A stretch of 64,000 nucleotides of DNA from Nematostella vectensis (GCF_932526225.1 NC_064036.1:16388953-16452952), one strand, 5' to 3'; positions 1 to 11,690 are shown, counted from the stretch's first letter. The notes: generated from the letters alone by a model not told the origin. A program made the numbers and translations.

Positions 1-2901
1 GTACTTCCTAATTTTGCCAATATTTCTGAGGTGGAATCTTGTAGATTTACATACCGTTTTGAGATCATCTTCAAAAGAAAGATACTTATCAAGAATTACT
101 CCCAGATTCCGTGCAGCGGAGGCAGGTTTGATGATTTCATCAACCACCTTTACATGTTCAAGACTTGGGGCAGGACAGAACTTGGAGGAAAAAAGAATAA
201 GTTCTGATTTATCATGATTTACTTTCAGCCCATTATGCACCATCCAGGCATTGATCTCATGAACACAACATTCAACTTTAGTTTTAGCCATCAAAAGTTC
301 ATCTTGTGAATTACCTCGAAAAGAAACATAAAGTTGTGAATCATCCGCATAAAGGTGGTATAGAATGCCATGTCGTGCTATGATCTGAGCAATGGGCGAA
401 GTATAGGCAAGATAGAGTAGCGGGCCTAGGACAGAGCCCTGAGGAACACCTCGTTCCAGGCTACGCAAAGATGACTTGCAGTCCTCAACCCGTACATACA
501 GTTTGCGGGATGTAAGGTATGAGCGGAACCAAGCGAGAACATTGCCAGTCAGGCCATAACTCAATGAGAGACGTGAAAGAAGAATGGAATGATCAACGGT
601 ATCAAATGCCGCCGACAGGTCAAGCAGTAGCATCAATACCGAGTTGCCACCATCAATGGCACATAAGATGTCATTCTGCACCTTAATAAGAGCTGTCTCC
701 GTGGAATGGAATTTCTTATAAGAAGATTGGAGGGAAACATCCAAATTATTGCTAACTATATGCTTTGTCAATTGTTCAGCGACAGCTTTTTCGATCACCT
801 TAGAAACCATCGGTAGGTTAGAGACTGGACGAAAGTTAGGGTAAAGTAGGTGATTGGCATTGTGCTTTTTCAATGAAGGGTGAAGTTCAGCAACTTTCAT
901 TGGGTCAGGCATTACACCTGATGAAAGCGAGGCATTAACAATCCTGTTTATTATAGGAAGGAGTGTACTAAAGCATCCCTTTAAGAGGGAGGCCGGCAAA
1001 GGATCAAGATTACAAGACTTCGATATAGGCTTGTGAGCTAGGATCTTAACATCATCTTCTGAAATTACATCAAATTCACTCATTTCCACTGTACACGTAT
1101 GGTCACAATAAGGGTTGGGGCCAACCATGGTTTGCTGTTCCATTAGATCTAGATGGATTTTAGATATTTTTTCATTAAAGAAATCAGCAAAGTTGTTGGC
1201 TAACACCTCACTAGAGGATGCAACTGGGTAATATTGAACTGACTTCTTCTCAAGAAGTTTGCTAATGGTTTTGAAAAGAACCTTTTGACCCAAAGAATGT
1301 TCCTGTATGATCGATGTGTAGTATGAGGTCTTTAGTGAATCAATAAAATTATTGACTACCCCACACTGGTAAGCATAATTAGCACGGTCAGTTGAAAGAC
1401 CAGTGGAAACCCATTTCCTCTCTAAGCGCCGTCTCTTTCTCTTTTCCTCAGAGACCTCGGGTGTATACCAGGCAGCTTTTAGGCGAATGGTAACAAGTTT
1501 CGCCTTTAGTGGGGCATGCTTGTCTAACAGTGCCTTTAGGGTGCTGTCATACTTTATAACCAGGTTATTAATATTCACTTGTTGGTTTTGAAAAAGTTCA
1601 GAGTTGAGAAGGTCTTCAGAAAGTTGGTCTATGTCAACCGATCGAAGCTTTCTGAAATTCACGACTTTCTTCGCAAACTGTGGTTTGCAAAGGTCAAGTT
1701 CACAGTGTATGGCATGATGGTCAGAAATCATCGGGTTCCGGACAGAAATCCCTTTGATGATGTCATCATCAGACCTAGTTATTACAAGGTCTAGGGTGTG
1801 GCCATCTTTATGCGTTATGCCTTTGACGTGCTGCTTTAGGTCAAATGCATCTAATATGTTGGAAAACTTTTTAGCATATCTGTCATTAGCATCATCCATG
1901 TGGAGATTGAAATCACCAATGAACAATAGTTGACCATTAGACTCAGCGAGAACCTGCTCCAGTAATCGAGAGAACTCATCAAAAAACAATGTGTATGTGG
2001 ATTCAGGTGGTCTGTAGACAACAAAAATCCTGAGCTGGACAGAATCACGAAGCCGCACATCCATGAACTCGAACGTGTTGAACTGTTCACAAATCCGGCT
2101 GTTGATTTCAAGACGATCTTTAAAGAGCAGTGCAACACCACCACCTCTTGCATTTAGCCTTGGTCTGTGAAGAAAACGGTATCCTGTAGGACAAAGGGTA
2201 CTCATTTCGACAGAATTGTAATCACCATTCTTAAACCACGTCTCCGTGATTGCCAATATATCTATGGCATTGTCCACCGTAAAGTCTTTTATTATTGGAG
2301 CTTTATTATTTGCTGATCTAACATTAAGGTGAGACAGACGCAGTCTGATCTTTTTGTTTATATTATCTTTGTTAGTATTGACAATAGGGATCGGGATTAA
2401 ATTACTTGATCTCACCGATTTTCGTTTAGATTGAGACTCCACCAGTTTATCATTTGCTGGATAGTTATTGACAAGAACAGGGATGGGTTGCCTTACATTG
2501 TTCATCATCGAAAAGTTATATGTTCGATGAAGGTGCTGAGGGTTGTTCATCTCTAGCTGCGACTGTTGAGTATCAATAACATTACGAGCGTTTCGTGTCC
2601 GAGTCCATGTAGAACTACGAACTTTACAGTGAGATGAAACAACTGCTGGAATGGGGCTGTTCTCAGGTCCTGGGTTCAGTTTGAAAACTAGGTCACCTTC
2701 AAGAGGGAGGTGAAAGGTGGCACTCGTGTTGTTGTAATACATACAAGGGCATTTCTGTCTTCTGATTCGTACTCTTGAACAGAAAATCGGTCGAGTGGAG
2801 CAATGCCCTATCCATCGTACCTCGGAGGAAACAGGCGCTTTCGAAGACGCCAGCACCAGCATGAGTGAAACATAGAGAACAAGTGCAAGGCTGCTCCTCA
2901 T
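1..2901 (-). CDS. LINE ORF2: endonuclease/reverse transcriptase (CR1/L2-like), partial
   Basis: I read this frame triplet by triplet and found no stop from the ATG at 2901 down to position 1, so at least 967 codons are open and the 3' end lies outside the window. The upstream in-frame stop is at 2962-2964. An apurinic-type endonuclease comes first: ITETWF near residue 216, DFNLHMDD in the middle, and SDHH near residue 392. The reverse transcriptase follows: LDLSAAFDTVDH, GVPQGSVLGPLLY near residue 815, and the catalytic YADD at 340-351 (about residue 851). Wording and order match the CR1/L2 group of non-LTR retrotransposons. The protein would nick target DNA and copy its own RNA at the nick. 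The N-terminus is hydrophobic and looks like a signal peptide, which is odd for a LINE. An undamaged frame suggests a young copy. The exact clade is uncertain. Confidence 0.9.
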   Translation of the reverse strand, partial: MRSSLALVLYVSLMLVLASSKAPVSSEVRWIGHCSTRPIFCSRVRIRRQKCPCMYYNNTSATFHLPLEGDLVFKLNPGPENSPIPAVVSSHCKVRSSTWTRTRNARNVIDTQQSQLEMNNPQHLHRTYNFSMMNNVRQPIPVLVNNYPANDKLVESQSKRKSVRSSNLIPIPIVNTNKDNINKKIRLRLSHLNVRSANNKAPIIKDFTVDNAIDILAITETWFKNGDYNSVEMSTLCPTGYRFLHRPRLNARGGGVALLFKDRLEINSRICEQFNTFEFMDVRLRDSVQLRIFVVYRPPESTYTLFFDEFSRLLEQVLAESNGQLLFIGDFNLHMDDANDRYAKKFSNILDAFDLKQHVKGITHKDGHTLDLVITRSDDDIIKGISVRNPMISDHHAIHCELDLCKPQFAKKVVNFRKLRSVDIDQLSEDLLNSELFQNQQVNINNLVIKYDSTLKALLDKHAPLKAKLVTIRLKAAWYTPEVSEEKRKRRRLERKWVSTGLSTDRANYAYQCGVVNNFIDSLKTSYYTSIIQEHSLGQKVLFKTISKLLEKKSVQYYPVASSSEVLANNFADFFNEKISKIHLDLMEQQTMVGPNPYCDHTCTVEMSEFDVISEDDVKILAHKPISKSCNLDPLPASLLKGCFSTLLPIINRIVNASLSSGVMPDPMKVAELHPSLKKHNANHLLYPNFRPVSNLPMVSKVIEKAVAEQLTKHIVSNNLDVSLQSSYKKFHSTETALIKVQNDILCAIDGGNSVLMLLLDLSAAFDTVDHSILLSRLSLSYGLTGNVLAWFRSYLTSRKLYVRVEDCKSSLRSLERGVPQGSVLGPLLYLAYTSPIAQIIARHGILYHLYADDSQLYVSFRGNSQDELLMAKTKVECCVHEINAWMVHNGLKVNHDKSELILFSSKFCPAPSLEHVKVVDEIIKPASAARNLGVILDKYLSFEDDLKTVCKSTRFHLRNIGKIRKY

Positions 2902-2990
2902 CGTGCGCACCGGAAACCAGAAAGAAAAAAAAATTGTACTTGATGATGGAAATTGGGTGTTTCAAGAAAATAAGAAGTTTTGACTAAAAT
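1..2990 (-). mobile_element. Non-LTR retrotransposon, 5' part, minus strand
   Basis: This is the DNA element carrying the ORF at 1-2901. The 5' end of the element is on the right, and the boundary near 2990 is a guess because no target duplication is visible. The 3' UTR and tail are outside the window. Confidence 0.75.
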
Positions 2991-4602
2991 TACTTTCTTA
3001 TTATATACTTTGTTATTACTTATTAAAAACTAAAATATAAATAAGATTTTATAAAGTATGTCAAACTGGTTCATTTACTTTAGTTCAATTAGTTGTTTTT
3101 TATCCATTTAACGTTTGTAAACTTTTATACATTTAGTTTAACTTTATTTTGTACTTATGCACGTACTTTTGCAATTTTTAGCAATTAGCGCGCAGATGAA
3201 TCACAAAGTACAAATAAGTAATTTGTAAATGTACAAGACCTATACTTTGCACCGTGAAAATACAGTAAGTATTTGAAGAGGTCAAAGCAGTCCCGCGGGA
3301 ACACACAACGCACTTTCAGAAACAACAATGCCGTAGGAACGCAAACAAATATGCAAATATTGCTAAGTTGAAGTATACGGGTGACTGACCACTAGGGCGG
3401 TGAATTAATTAAGTTTAGTAAAAAGGCTGAATGAAAATAAAATTACACAGAAATTCAATCAGAAAATGGCAACGAGAAAGAATCAATCAAAAGAGTGTAG
3501 CCTCACAAGCATAGACTTTATCAAACAGGCTGCCTAGGCAGCTCACAAAGCGTTGTTGATCACCAGAGCGTACAAACAAGTCAAGAAGTATTTGGCGGGA
3601 AAATTAAATAGACGGGTATTAAAAGAAACTGACAAACTTAGGTAAAGCAATCAATTATGAGCGCACGTAAAAGTCCAGTAACGACTAGGAGTATAAATAA
3701 ATAAGAGCATCAAGAGCAAGAATGGTTGTGGTTTACCAGGAGTTCCAATATAGCTGTAGAAAATGTCGTCTGAGGCTTTGGTCTCTACAGTCTCTTCAAA
3801 ATCGTGTAAAAAATGCTTTCCAAATCAGTTACGTTAGTCGTAGCCACGACTTGGTCCAAAAAAAAAATTGGGTCAACTCGTCCACAAGTAGAGTCAACTC
3901 GTCCACAAAAATAGAGTCAACTCGTCCACACATAGTTTTCACAAAAATATAGCCTCATAGCATAAGTGTTTCATATAAAAACGTCTAACCGTGAAAAAGA
4001 GAGTCTTTTTAACTTCATATGCACAGTTATTCGGAACACCAATTCGACATAAAACATTGCATTAAAACGAACCCTTACGAACCCCTACGTAACTAGCTGC
4101 CGACACATATTCAACACGAAAATGTCGCTCTTATTCCTTTAATACATCACGAACCCCTACGTAACTAGCACCGAATTAATCCCTGAGAATACGTAGATTA
4201 AGGATTGTGTAATTATTTTTGTGCGATTTCAGTTTTGCGGCTAAGATCAGTAATTTCTTTCACGCCGCTTCGAGACCGTGGTGTTGTTTAACAAGAAAAC
4301 TGTCGACACACATTCAATACGAAAATTTCGCTCTTATTCCTTTTATACAGCAACAACCCTTACGTAACTAGCACCGAATTAATCTTTGGAATACGTAGAT
4401 TAAGGATTGTGTAGTTCGTTGTGTGGATTATTACGTCTGGGGACGTTTATAGTAATGGAAGTGTTAATTGTGCAACAGTTTTAGAAAAAAGCAGAGTGGC
4501 TAGCATTACATATAATGAAAATACTTTATTGTAGTTTGCCAAGATAAAAAGCAACATCCAGAGTTGCTTCCCCTGTTTTTTATTACCAGTCCAGATTACC
4601 TT
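2902..4602. other. Non-coding stretch between LINE and inverted-repeat element
   Basis: I see no gene here. Part may be the 5' UTR of the LINE. A short tandem motif built on agtcaactcgtccacaa occurs about three times at 3868-3932, and a diverged direct repeat lies at 4101-4417. Confidence 0.5.
4101..4417 (+). repeat. Diverged direct repeat, about 200-bp spacing
   Basis: Two copies (about 4101-4215 and 4303-4417) share stretches such as tacgtaactagcaccgaat and atacgtagattaaggattg. Differences are scattered, so the duplication is not recent. Confidence 0.7.
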
Positions 4603-4603
4603 T

Positions 4604-5404
4604 TCCCTGCTAGCAGAGGCCTCTTTTCTCTGTATTTCGCTGGGCTGGAGTTCGCGAGGAAAAGATACCTCTGCCATGGGTCGAACCTGTTTCTGTTGCG
4701 CATGCGTGAGCGTTAATAAGCGACCGACGTGCCAAAACCCGTACCATCGCGCGAAAGCTGTCAATATGCTTTGCATGGGTTTAGTCGGAAATCATGAATC
4801 AAACTCCGGTTAGTTCTCCTCTTCGAAAAAAAAAAAAAAAAAAACAACTGTTCAATTTCAATCACCTAAAACCTCACTAAAAAGATTGAGCAACAAACGC
4901 AGCAAAGACGAGTTTTGTCTTGTTTGTGGGATTAATTCCAAGACATCTGGGCAGGCGAGTTTCTTCAATGTAAATATCGCACAGTTGGATTCGAAGAAAA
5001 TGTTACAAAACTTTTTGGTAAAATTAGATCAGCTATTCCCAGAAGAATATGCAAAAACTGTAAACGGAAGATTGACTCGTTTGTCAAAAGAGAGAAAATT
5101 CTGAATGAAGATAAGGCATTGAATGGCTTCTTTTTATAATTCGTCGCGTGATATTTCTACGGAGGACGCCGTTTCGAATGCGGGCTTATTATCCGGCAGC
5201 GGATATACGTTTCATGCATGCGCTATCATTGTAGGCTCAAAATAGTGGCCAGTAATTAATGAACGGAGCATGCGCTCTGGATCTCGTCCACGATCGTGGA
5301 CGGCGGTTTGATCAAACGAACGTGCGACCCATGGCAGAGGTATCTTTCCCTCGCGAACTCCAGCCCAGCGAAATACAGAGAAAAGAGGCCTCTGCTAGCA
5401 GGGA
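4604..5404. mobile_element. Non-autonomous DNA transposon with about 81-bp terminal inverted repeats
   Basis: The left end (4604-4684) and right end (5324-5404) are near-perfect inverted copies starting tccctgctagcagagg, with a single mismatch seen. The flanks carry agattacctt on both sides (4593-4602 and 5405-5414). That is a 9-10 bp target duplication, as made by Mutator-like transposases. No transposase is present. An 800-bp element with long inverted ends and a 9-10 bp duplication best fits a MULE-type non-autonomous element. Confidence 0.75.
4886..5140 (+). pseudogene. Broken cysteine-rich fragment inside the inverted-repeat element
   Basis: The frame from 4886 encodes a CLVCG pair followed by a basic, lysine-rich region. 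About 45 codons later the neighbouring frame encodes a second pair, ICKNC, followed by KRKID and a stop near 5139. A one-base shift near 5040 would join the two CxxC pairs into a small zinc-binding fold. I do not recognise a named family. It could be degenerate coding sequence of a parent transposon or a captured host fragment. Confidence 0.3.
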
Positions 5405-5740
5405 AGATTACCTTCTTTCTGGAAACACAAATATGGCGGCCTAAATGGATTATGACGTCATCACTAGTTTCAGCGAGTTTCAGTTGTTTCAGTTTCAATC
5501 GTGATGGCCGTCATCTTCGCCGTCATCTATTGACTATGGCGAATGTTCCCACCGAACATAGCCATTCAAAATATGAATTTTTACCACATCTTTGCGCCCA
5601 AAGGCTTTTCTACAATTCCTATACAGTTTTGATACGTCTAATCCCCCCCCCCCCCCAAAAAAAAAAGATACTGTTTTGTCCTCTCATTCTCATTCTCTAT
5701 GGCCGCCATGTTTTTTTACTTCCTTTTTCTTGATATGGCT

Positions 5741-5862
5741 TACCCTGGTTACCAGAGTCTCGGGCTTCGTTTACTATTCGCTGACTGCTGACCACTGAAC
5801 TCCTCGTAGTCAGTAAAGGGCGCATAGTAAACAAACGAAGCTCGAGACTGGTGCCCAGGCTG
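5741..5862. mobile_element. Small foldback element
   Basis: The left arm (about 5741-5778) and right arm (about 5825-5862) are imperfect inverted copies containing cttcgtttactat and its complement. The loop is about 45 bases. It abuts the next element directly. Confidence 0.55.
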
Positions 5863-5866
5863 CACT

Positions 5867-6107
5867 TATAGCCGCATTGTCACCAGTTTACTTCCGGTTG
5901 GGTACGTAACATTCTCGATTATTTTTAACGGAAAATGCGAAAAATATTTCAAAATTATGATAGCAGTGTGCCGATTGGAAGTTTCTTTGATGATGTGTTT
6001 GATATTTTAGGGCGGATGACCTGTTAAATAACGCGGATTCTAATAGCCTCTATTGTCTTTTAACGGTTTAGGTTTCCGTCGGACCTCCGGTGACAATGCA
6101 GCTTTAA
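5867..6107. mobile_element. TTAA-type MITE, copy 1 (degenerate)
   Basis: The left end is agccgcattgtcaccag and the right end its complement, bounded by ttata on the left and TTAA on the right. The interior (gcgaaaaatatttcaaaa, cggacctccgg) matches copies at 9316-9567 and 60169-60415. This copy has lost part of the right inverted repeat. Confidence 0.75.
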
Positions 6108-6771
6108 ATGTTGGGAGTAAATTCCTGGTTTGGAGATCATCTGGAGGTTGCGTGCATACATATAGACAAACGTGAAAACATTTATATAAAGAGATACACG
6201 ACATAGATACAGAACAGAAACAGTAACAGACAAGGGAAGAAAATATATGTGGGAATATCAGAATATTCGATGCAAACATCGAAATAGGTCGAAAATGGCA
6301 AGTAGCTTGGCATGGAGGTATGAGTGGATGGTTGATAGCTGGTCTGGTTGTCTGGTTGATAGCTGTAAAATTGGACCTGATGGAGCACAATAAAGGTGCC
6401 TATTTGTGACTTAGTGTGTTTAGCATCGAAGCCAATGATGTTCCGATGGTGGACTACAAACAACCCGGGCACGCGATTACAATGTGAAGCAAAACAGGCA
6501 ATTCTTTTATAAAGCGGTGGATCTAATTCCGTTTTATTTCATTTTTTTTTAAACAAATAACTGCTTTGTGCTTGAGTAGCAGATAATATTGTCTCTTCTG
6601 ATTAGGCTTCTTTGTCAATGTTCCTGAATTAGAACGCGCGCATTTGTGACATCATCATCCTAATTGGCCCCGCGAAAGAAGACTTCGAATTCCACCAAAA
6701 GAGAGATGTTGGACTGATTGGTTGCAAGATGATTTCTTAAAACAAGGTTCGCCAAAGGCCGCGAACACAAA
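6108..6771 (+). other. Region upstream of first exon 1a; promoter/5' UTR expected
   Basis: No coding sequence is recognised. The start codon at 6772 sits in a favourable context (A at -3, G at +4). No clear TATA box or initiator can be picked out by eye. Confidence 0.35.
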
Positions 6772-7246
6772 ATGGCCACGGATCCAGGCAGCGCAACTGA
6801 TGTTGTGTTCGGCGAAGTTTCGGAGGGCGAGGCCACGGAGAAGAAAGGATTCTTCATCCATCCGCGGTCGCGCGCTTATCGAACATGGGAAACTTGTAAT
6901 GTATTTTTTTGCTTCCTAACGTTCGTCATCGCACCGTTCCAAGCCTCCTTCGACTCCAGCATAACTTTTCTTTGGGTCGTAGTCTACCTATTGGACGCAT
7001 CCTTCTTTTTGGACATCGTTTCGAAATTTCACTTGGCATTCTTCGAGAAAGCATCGATAATTACAGACAAGGCGCGCATCAGACGAAACTACATCAAAGG
7101 GCGGTTCCTCCTGGACCTGCTGTCTGTGTTACCTCTTGACCTGATCGCACTTTGGTTGACAGTCGACAAAATGGAGCCAAGCCAAGTCCTAGCTTTTGTC
7201 CGATTGAATAGACTGCTGAGACTTCACAGGATTATGCAGTACTTCG
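6772..7246 (+). CDS. CNGK: CNGK alternative first exon 1a (S1-S4 of repeat 1)
   Basis: This 475-nt open exon encodes a start methionine, a short acidic N-terminus and then S1 to S4 of channel repeat 1. S4 reads FVRLNRLLRLHRI, with four arginines at every third position. It ends TTC G in front of a perfect donor (gtaagt), leaving phase 1, exactly as exon 1b does. Joining to exon 2 at 15041 gives Asp at the junction codon and keeps the frame. From 6841 to the donor it matches exon 1b at about 96% (15 differences in 406 nt by my count). Only three change the protein: Val/Ala in S2, Leu/Phe before S4, and the junction residue. The first 20 or so codons and all flanking sequence are unrelated. No copy of exon 2 follows before exon 1b. 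It may be a true alternative first exon with its own promoter, or a silent duplicate; transcript data would decide. Confidence 0.8.
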
Positions 7247-8959
7247 GTAAGTGAACCTTTGAATTCTTCTTCTTTATTTCTTATCGGTATTAAAGCAATA
7301 CGAGAAAAGCAAGACGTCGAGATACCTCTTATATATTCGACAGCTGGAAATGATCTGCATCAAACTTATAGTAAATGACATATTTGGAAAACAATATTAA
7401 CACTATACCTTTTATCACTATTTGATGAAATAAATGTTATTAGATTTGGAAGCTATGTTTTGTTTGATGTTAATGGGATTGCGGCAAAACTAGTTTAATA
7501 ACAGTTAAGCGGATCATGATCCTTTGGGTCGGTTCCTTAGTGGTGACATCGTTCTACAACACGTAAATGACATGTGGTCCGCTTTTACATGCCTTATATA
7601 GAAGGAGATTGAGGTAAGTGAATGAAATTGAGGAAAGTAAAAAATTCGTATTGCTGCGGCTGCTGTACTTATATGTAGTGCCATAGCTAGCACGGGGTCG
7701 CCCGCCTCCTAAGTAGAGCAATTAGAGGAATTACAAAAGACATAAACAAAGAAAATACCGAAGAAAACACAAAAAAAATATCTCAGACTCGCCCTCCTAA
7801 ACTAAGTTTTCTAGCTACGGCCTTGATATGTTCATAGCAGAGCTCCTACGCGGCGCTTAGAACAATAGGTATGAGCCGTCGTGTTGCGGCTGTACGTTTT
7901 TGGGTGGCCTTTGATTAGGGAGTGGTCATTAATTTCTGGGTATATGTAGGGGGGGGGGGGCTATGCTTTTTTGGCGCCGATTTAGGGGGGTGACATTTTT
8001 TGGGGCTGTCATTAAAAGGGTCATTTCGGGGGCATTTTTTGTGTTTTATTATAATACTGAGCAAGAGAGTCATTGTTCAAATGTAAATTTTACTCAGTTC
8101 ACAACTGAGTTGTTCAGGTACCAATCTTGTATTTATTAAAAAAAAATTGAGAAACCCTTTCATGGTTGACAGACAAAGCTGCCCGTACAATCAGTTTAAC
8201 AATAACACGAATACTTTAAAATGTTGCGAAACCTAGACTCAATGTCTTTGTTAACATTGTCTATGATGTAGTCGTTTTCTAGCGACACAAGCATTTGTTG
8301 TTTATCTCTGTGCCACTCTTAAATTAGTGAAAGTGAAGATTCATACTTAAATTGAACAGGACAAAATTGCCATATGCTGATCTATATTTTAATAAAGGTT
8401 TTATTAAAGTTACACTTAGTATTTCAAGTCTCTGTGAGTTTAGTCGGGCAGATTTTTAGGCTGTAATTTCACTCTCGTGTGTGACACTTTGCCTCGCTCA
8501 TGACATGGTATTGTGCTGTGTGCGTTTTTCTTCAAACTTTAACGCTTACAAAGATATTAGCGAATGTCCTTTTTCTCTATGTATGCTTTTCAAGGTTTAC
8601 TTCATCGATTCACGACTGTTATCGTTGAACATTGAATAAGCCAGTTAGGCTTTCCGGTCTAATCGCAGGATATGGACACATGCCTCTAAATATAATTCTA
8701 ATATTTCCCATTCTATTCAGAAATCCCATAAGCTTGCCGGATCGATTCGAGTTCTGAAAGGGTAAAATTTTCAAATCTGTTGATTGCTTAAAATTTATCT
8801 TACATGTTCACATTTTGATGATCATCATCTGTACAAGAACTATGCAAAAATTCCAATTCTTCTGTGATGGTTCGAAATTTCCATGATTGTATTTTTTACT
8901 ATAAACATACATGAAGTACATGTCGCGGATAAAGGCCTGTAGTCAGAACTCAGGGTTTA

Positions 8960-9125
8960 ACAAAGTCGAAGCAGGCCTCGAATTATAGTGGGTGGCACGA
9001 TTCAGAAACATTAAGAAAACATTGAGGGGCACAGCCACGCCCAAACTGGTTATTTCCTTATAACTGTTTAAAATTTGGGGAGGCACGTGCCCCCAGACCC
9101 CAGTGCCCCACCCCTTGCTACGGCT
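8960..9125 (+). repeat. Dispersed repeat, GC-rich tail (copy 1)
   Basis: It resembles 41240-41405 on the same strand: both share gcacgtgccc..cag, ccagtgcccca/tcagtgcccca and ctgctacggc-type ends around a central ttaaaat. A related block seems to lie at 59965-60085. No ORF. It is probably a fragment of an interspersed element. Confidence 0.6.
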
Positions 9126-9315
9126 CTATTTAAACATTTGCAAAATCCCTCATAAAACTGCACATATTACAGAGGAGCGTACGGTAGTCATGGACGACGG
9201 CCACGATTTGTATAAGCTCTACCATTTGGCGCACTTAGAATTTGTGTAGGCAATTTCCTAATTATGACTTCTATTTTTTTCGTTTATCTTTTGCAGCTTT
9301 TGTTCAATAGTTCAA

Positions 9316-9567
9316 TTAAAGCCGCATTGTCACCAGTTTACTCACGGTCGATTACGTAACAATCTCCGATGATTTTTAACGGAAAACGCGAAAAATATTT
9401 CAAAATACTGAAAGCAGTGTGTCTAATGTAAGTTTCTTTGAGGATGTGATTGATAATTTAGTGCGGATGGCCTTTTAAATATCTTGGATTTTAATAGATT
9501 CTTTTGTCTTTAACTGGTTGAGTTCCGTCGGACCTCCGGAAGTAAACTGGTGATAATGCGGCTTTAA
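9316..9567. mobile_element. TTAA-type MITE, copy 2
   Basis: It has inverted ends of about 30 bp (agccgcattgtcaccag and complement) with TTAA at both edges (9316-9319 and 9564-9567). It is about 250 bp with no ORF. The TTAA duplication suggests piggyBac-type mobilisation. Confidence 0.85.
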
Positions 9568-9889
9568 TTTCCATGATAACTGAATTTCCGAATGCCCGTT
9601 GTTCTTGTCAATGTTATGGCATATGGCACAATTGGGGTGAAAAGATACTTAAATGAGAATTCGAATGGGAAGGATCTAATAACGCTGCTTTCTTTATAGG
9701 TTTTTGCATTTTTAGCATTTGAAATATTTGAAAATGACATTTTTTTACGGGGGAGCATGCCCCCCTGGACTCCCTTATAAAACAATTCTCTTCACGTTTG
9801 GAATATTGGTTGAACATAACACTGACTATAGTGATCGATTAAACCCTCGCCGGCAGCCCCCCGAATAGATAAGTCTATTCTGATCCCCA

Positions 9890-10195
9890 GGATAACCTCG
9901 TTTACTCCTTGGAAGCTTCTGGGACCCTGCCGCCATTACGGACTGTAAAGCATATTATGGAATATCCCTGGAAACATTGGCATAACGTCACCCTTCTCCC
10001 CACCGTTAGACAGTTTTTAAAAGTCATTTCTCCCATAAGCCAATCAAATCAATTCCACGTTAAACAGACCCAGGATTGCAGCGTAAACAATGTTGGGATC
10101 GATTTGGTTTCAGAAAAGACAGTATTAAGGAGAGTGTGATTCCTTGAGAAATTATTTTTTCTCATTCAGGCAAAGCCAAACAAGTAAAAAAAAAA
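9890..10195 (+). repeat. Dispersed repeat, copy 1
   Basis: Its right half (10025-10190) matches 59035-59185 on the same strand, sharing caatcaaatcaattcca-like, tggtttcagaaaagacag and ggcaaagccaaacaag strings at moderate divergence. No coding capacity is recognised. Confidence 0.65.
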
Positions 10196-11484
10196 CATGA
10201 ATTCAAAGCAAACAATGAAATGTATCATCCTTTATACAATACAAATGGCTAAATCATATTTTGAAAGTATGGCGCACTAATTTTCCGGCGTGAATGGAGG
10301 GCTTTGTGAGGTATTGTGTGGGAGTGTGGACTGGTTACTTATTCGCAGTCACTTTTTGCCAATGCTCTACTCTAACATGTCTTTCGATTTGAAACATTGT
10401 TCATTGTTAGAGCATTATAGCTCTTCCAAGACATGACCAGACAGCATTTCCTGATATAATTTAAACATCAAACTCCACAAGTTTCGGCATTTACTTTCTG
10501 CAGTTTAATGGTCATGTAAAGCAATATATGGAATTGCTGTGTAATTCTTCAATACAGTTAGGGTCATAACTAAAATTGGAGGCATTTTGTAAATAAAGAA
10601 ATTATCCAATCACAGCAGAGTACCCACCCCCTCCCCCTTGGTATTTGTATGCCAAGCGATCATTTTAAACAAAATGGCGGCGCGAAGAGTAGTACAAATA
10701 TACAACCTAACCGTTTCTCTGAAGCTGTTTGACACCCTGAAAATAATATGCCACATTCAATATCGAAAAACTTGCAATTATAGATCGCTAAACGCTGAAC
10801 ACAGACCCTGGAAGCACTGTCGACTCGATGCTAATGCGTTGTAATGAGCTAAGTACAGCAACTAAAACACTAGTGTAAAAGTTTTATACTTGATACATAA
10901 TTAAATAGAGAACTTCTAACTTTGCCCCTCTGTGTTTCTATCTAAATCACGAGGTATTTAAGTTATTTTTAACTGTTCTTCAAGGCAGTTACTTCATACC
11001 AGGGGTCTACAATTAATCCGGAGATTTTACATAGATTTTACTTAATTTTCTCAATAGTTTCACGTGTGTTCAAAATGCAACGGCGTACAGTGAATGTATC
11101 AAACATAAGTAGTTATAAAAAAAAATAAGCGAGAGAGAGAGGGCGCTTAAACTTGAACAACCTATTCTTGGTGCAAGTTTACTTGTGTGACCACAGTCAT
11201 TGTACTCTACTGGACACGAAAATCTTTTTTTGCTTCAAAAGCTTATCTTTCTCAGTCCACCCAAAATGTAGTTTATTTCATAATTTAATTCTTTATCACC
11301 AGGGCGTTGACTATAGATTTTCAAGTGTGACAGTATTTAGAATTAGGAGAGTGGTATTTTTGGGACACAGCCCATGTATTCTAGCATAAAAAGGAACTTT
11401 TAAAAGTGCTAAGCAATAAATAATAGTTTTTAGTACTTAACTAACTTGTTGGTCAACCCTCCTTGTGTGTAGCCAGTGTGTGTA

Positions 11485-11690
11485 ATGCCTAGTGAACACT
11501 AGCAACATAACAACATAACGACATGGGCGCGCGCACTATATTTAGCCCGACATAACGACATGGACATAATGACATAAAAGAAAAAACATGTTTTTTCTCT
11601 TATGTCGTAATGTCCATGTCGTTATGTCGAAGATAAGAGTGCGCGCGCCAATGTCGTTATGTCGATATGTCGCTAGTGTGCACTAGGCAT
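11485..11690. mobile_element. Foldback MITE with about 95-bp arms
   Basis: Left atgcctagtg and right cactaggcat bound arms that stay complementary almost to the centre near 11590. They are rich in cgacataacgacatgg and gcgcgcgc strings. No ORF. Confidence 0.8.

Noticed and set aside
1403-2153. Short ORFs on both strands within the LINE
   Set aside because: They are shadows of the continuous minus-strand endonuclease/RT frame.
4676-4690. tRNA T-loop-like string gggtcgaacc
   Set aside because: It is part of the transposon inverted repeat and no cloverleaf arms surround it. I found no convincing tRNA or rRNA gene in the window.
5256-5798. Overlapping ORFs of 61-145 codons at 5259-5798
   Set aside because: They read through the transposon inverted repeat and a poly-C/poly-A run and resemble no protein.
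6772-7246. Exon 1a as a decayed pseudogene fragment
   Set aside because: The frame is open, the donor is perfect, and most differences from exon 1b are silent. It may still be unexpressed, which I cannot test.
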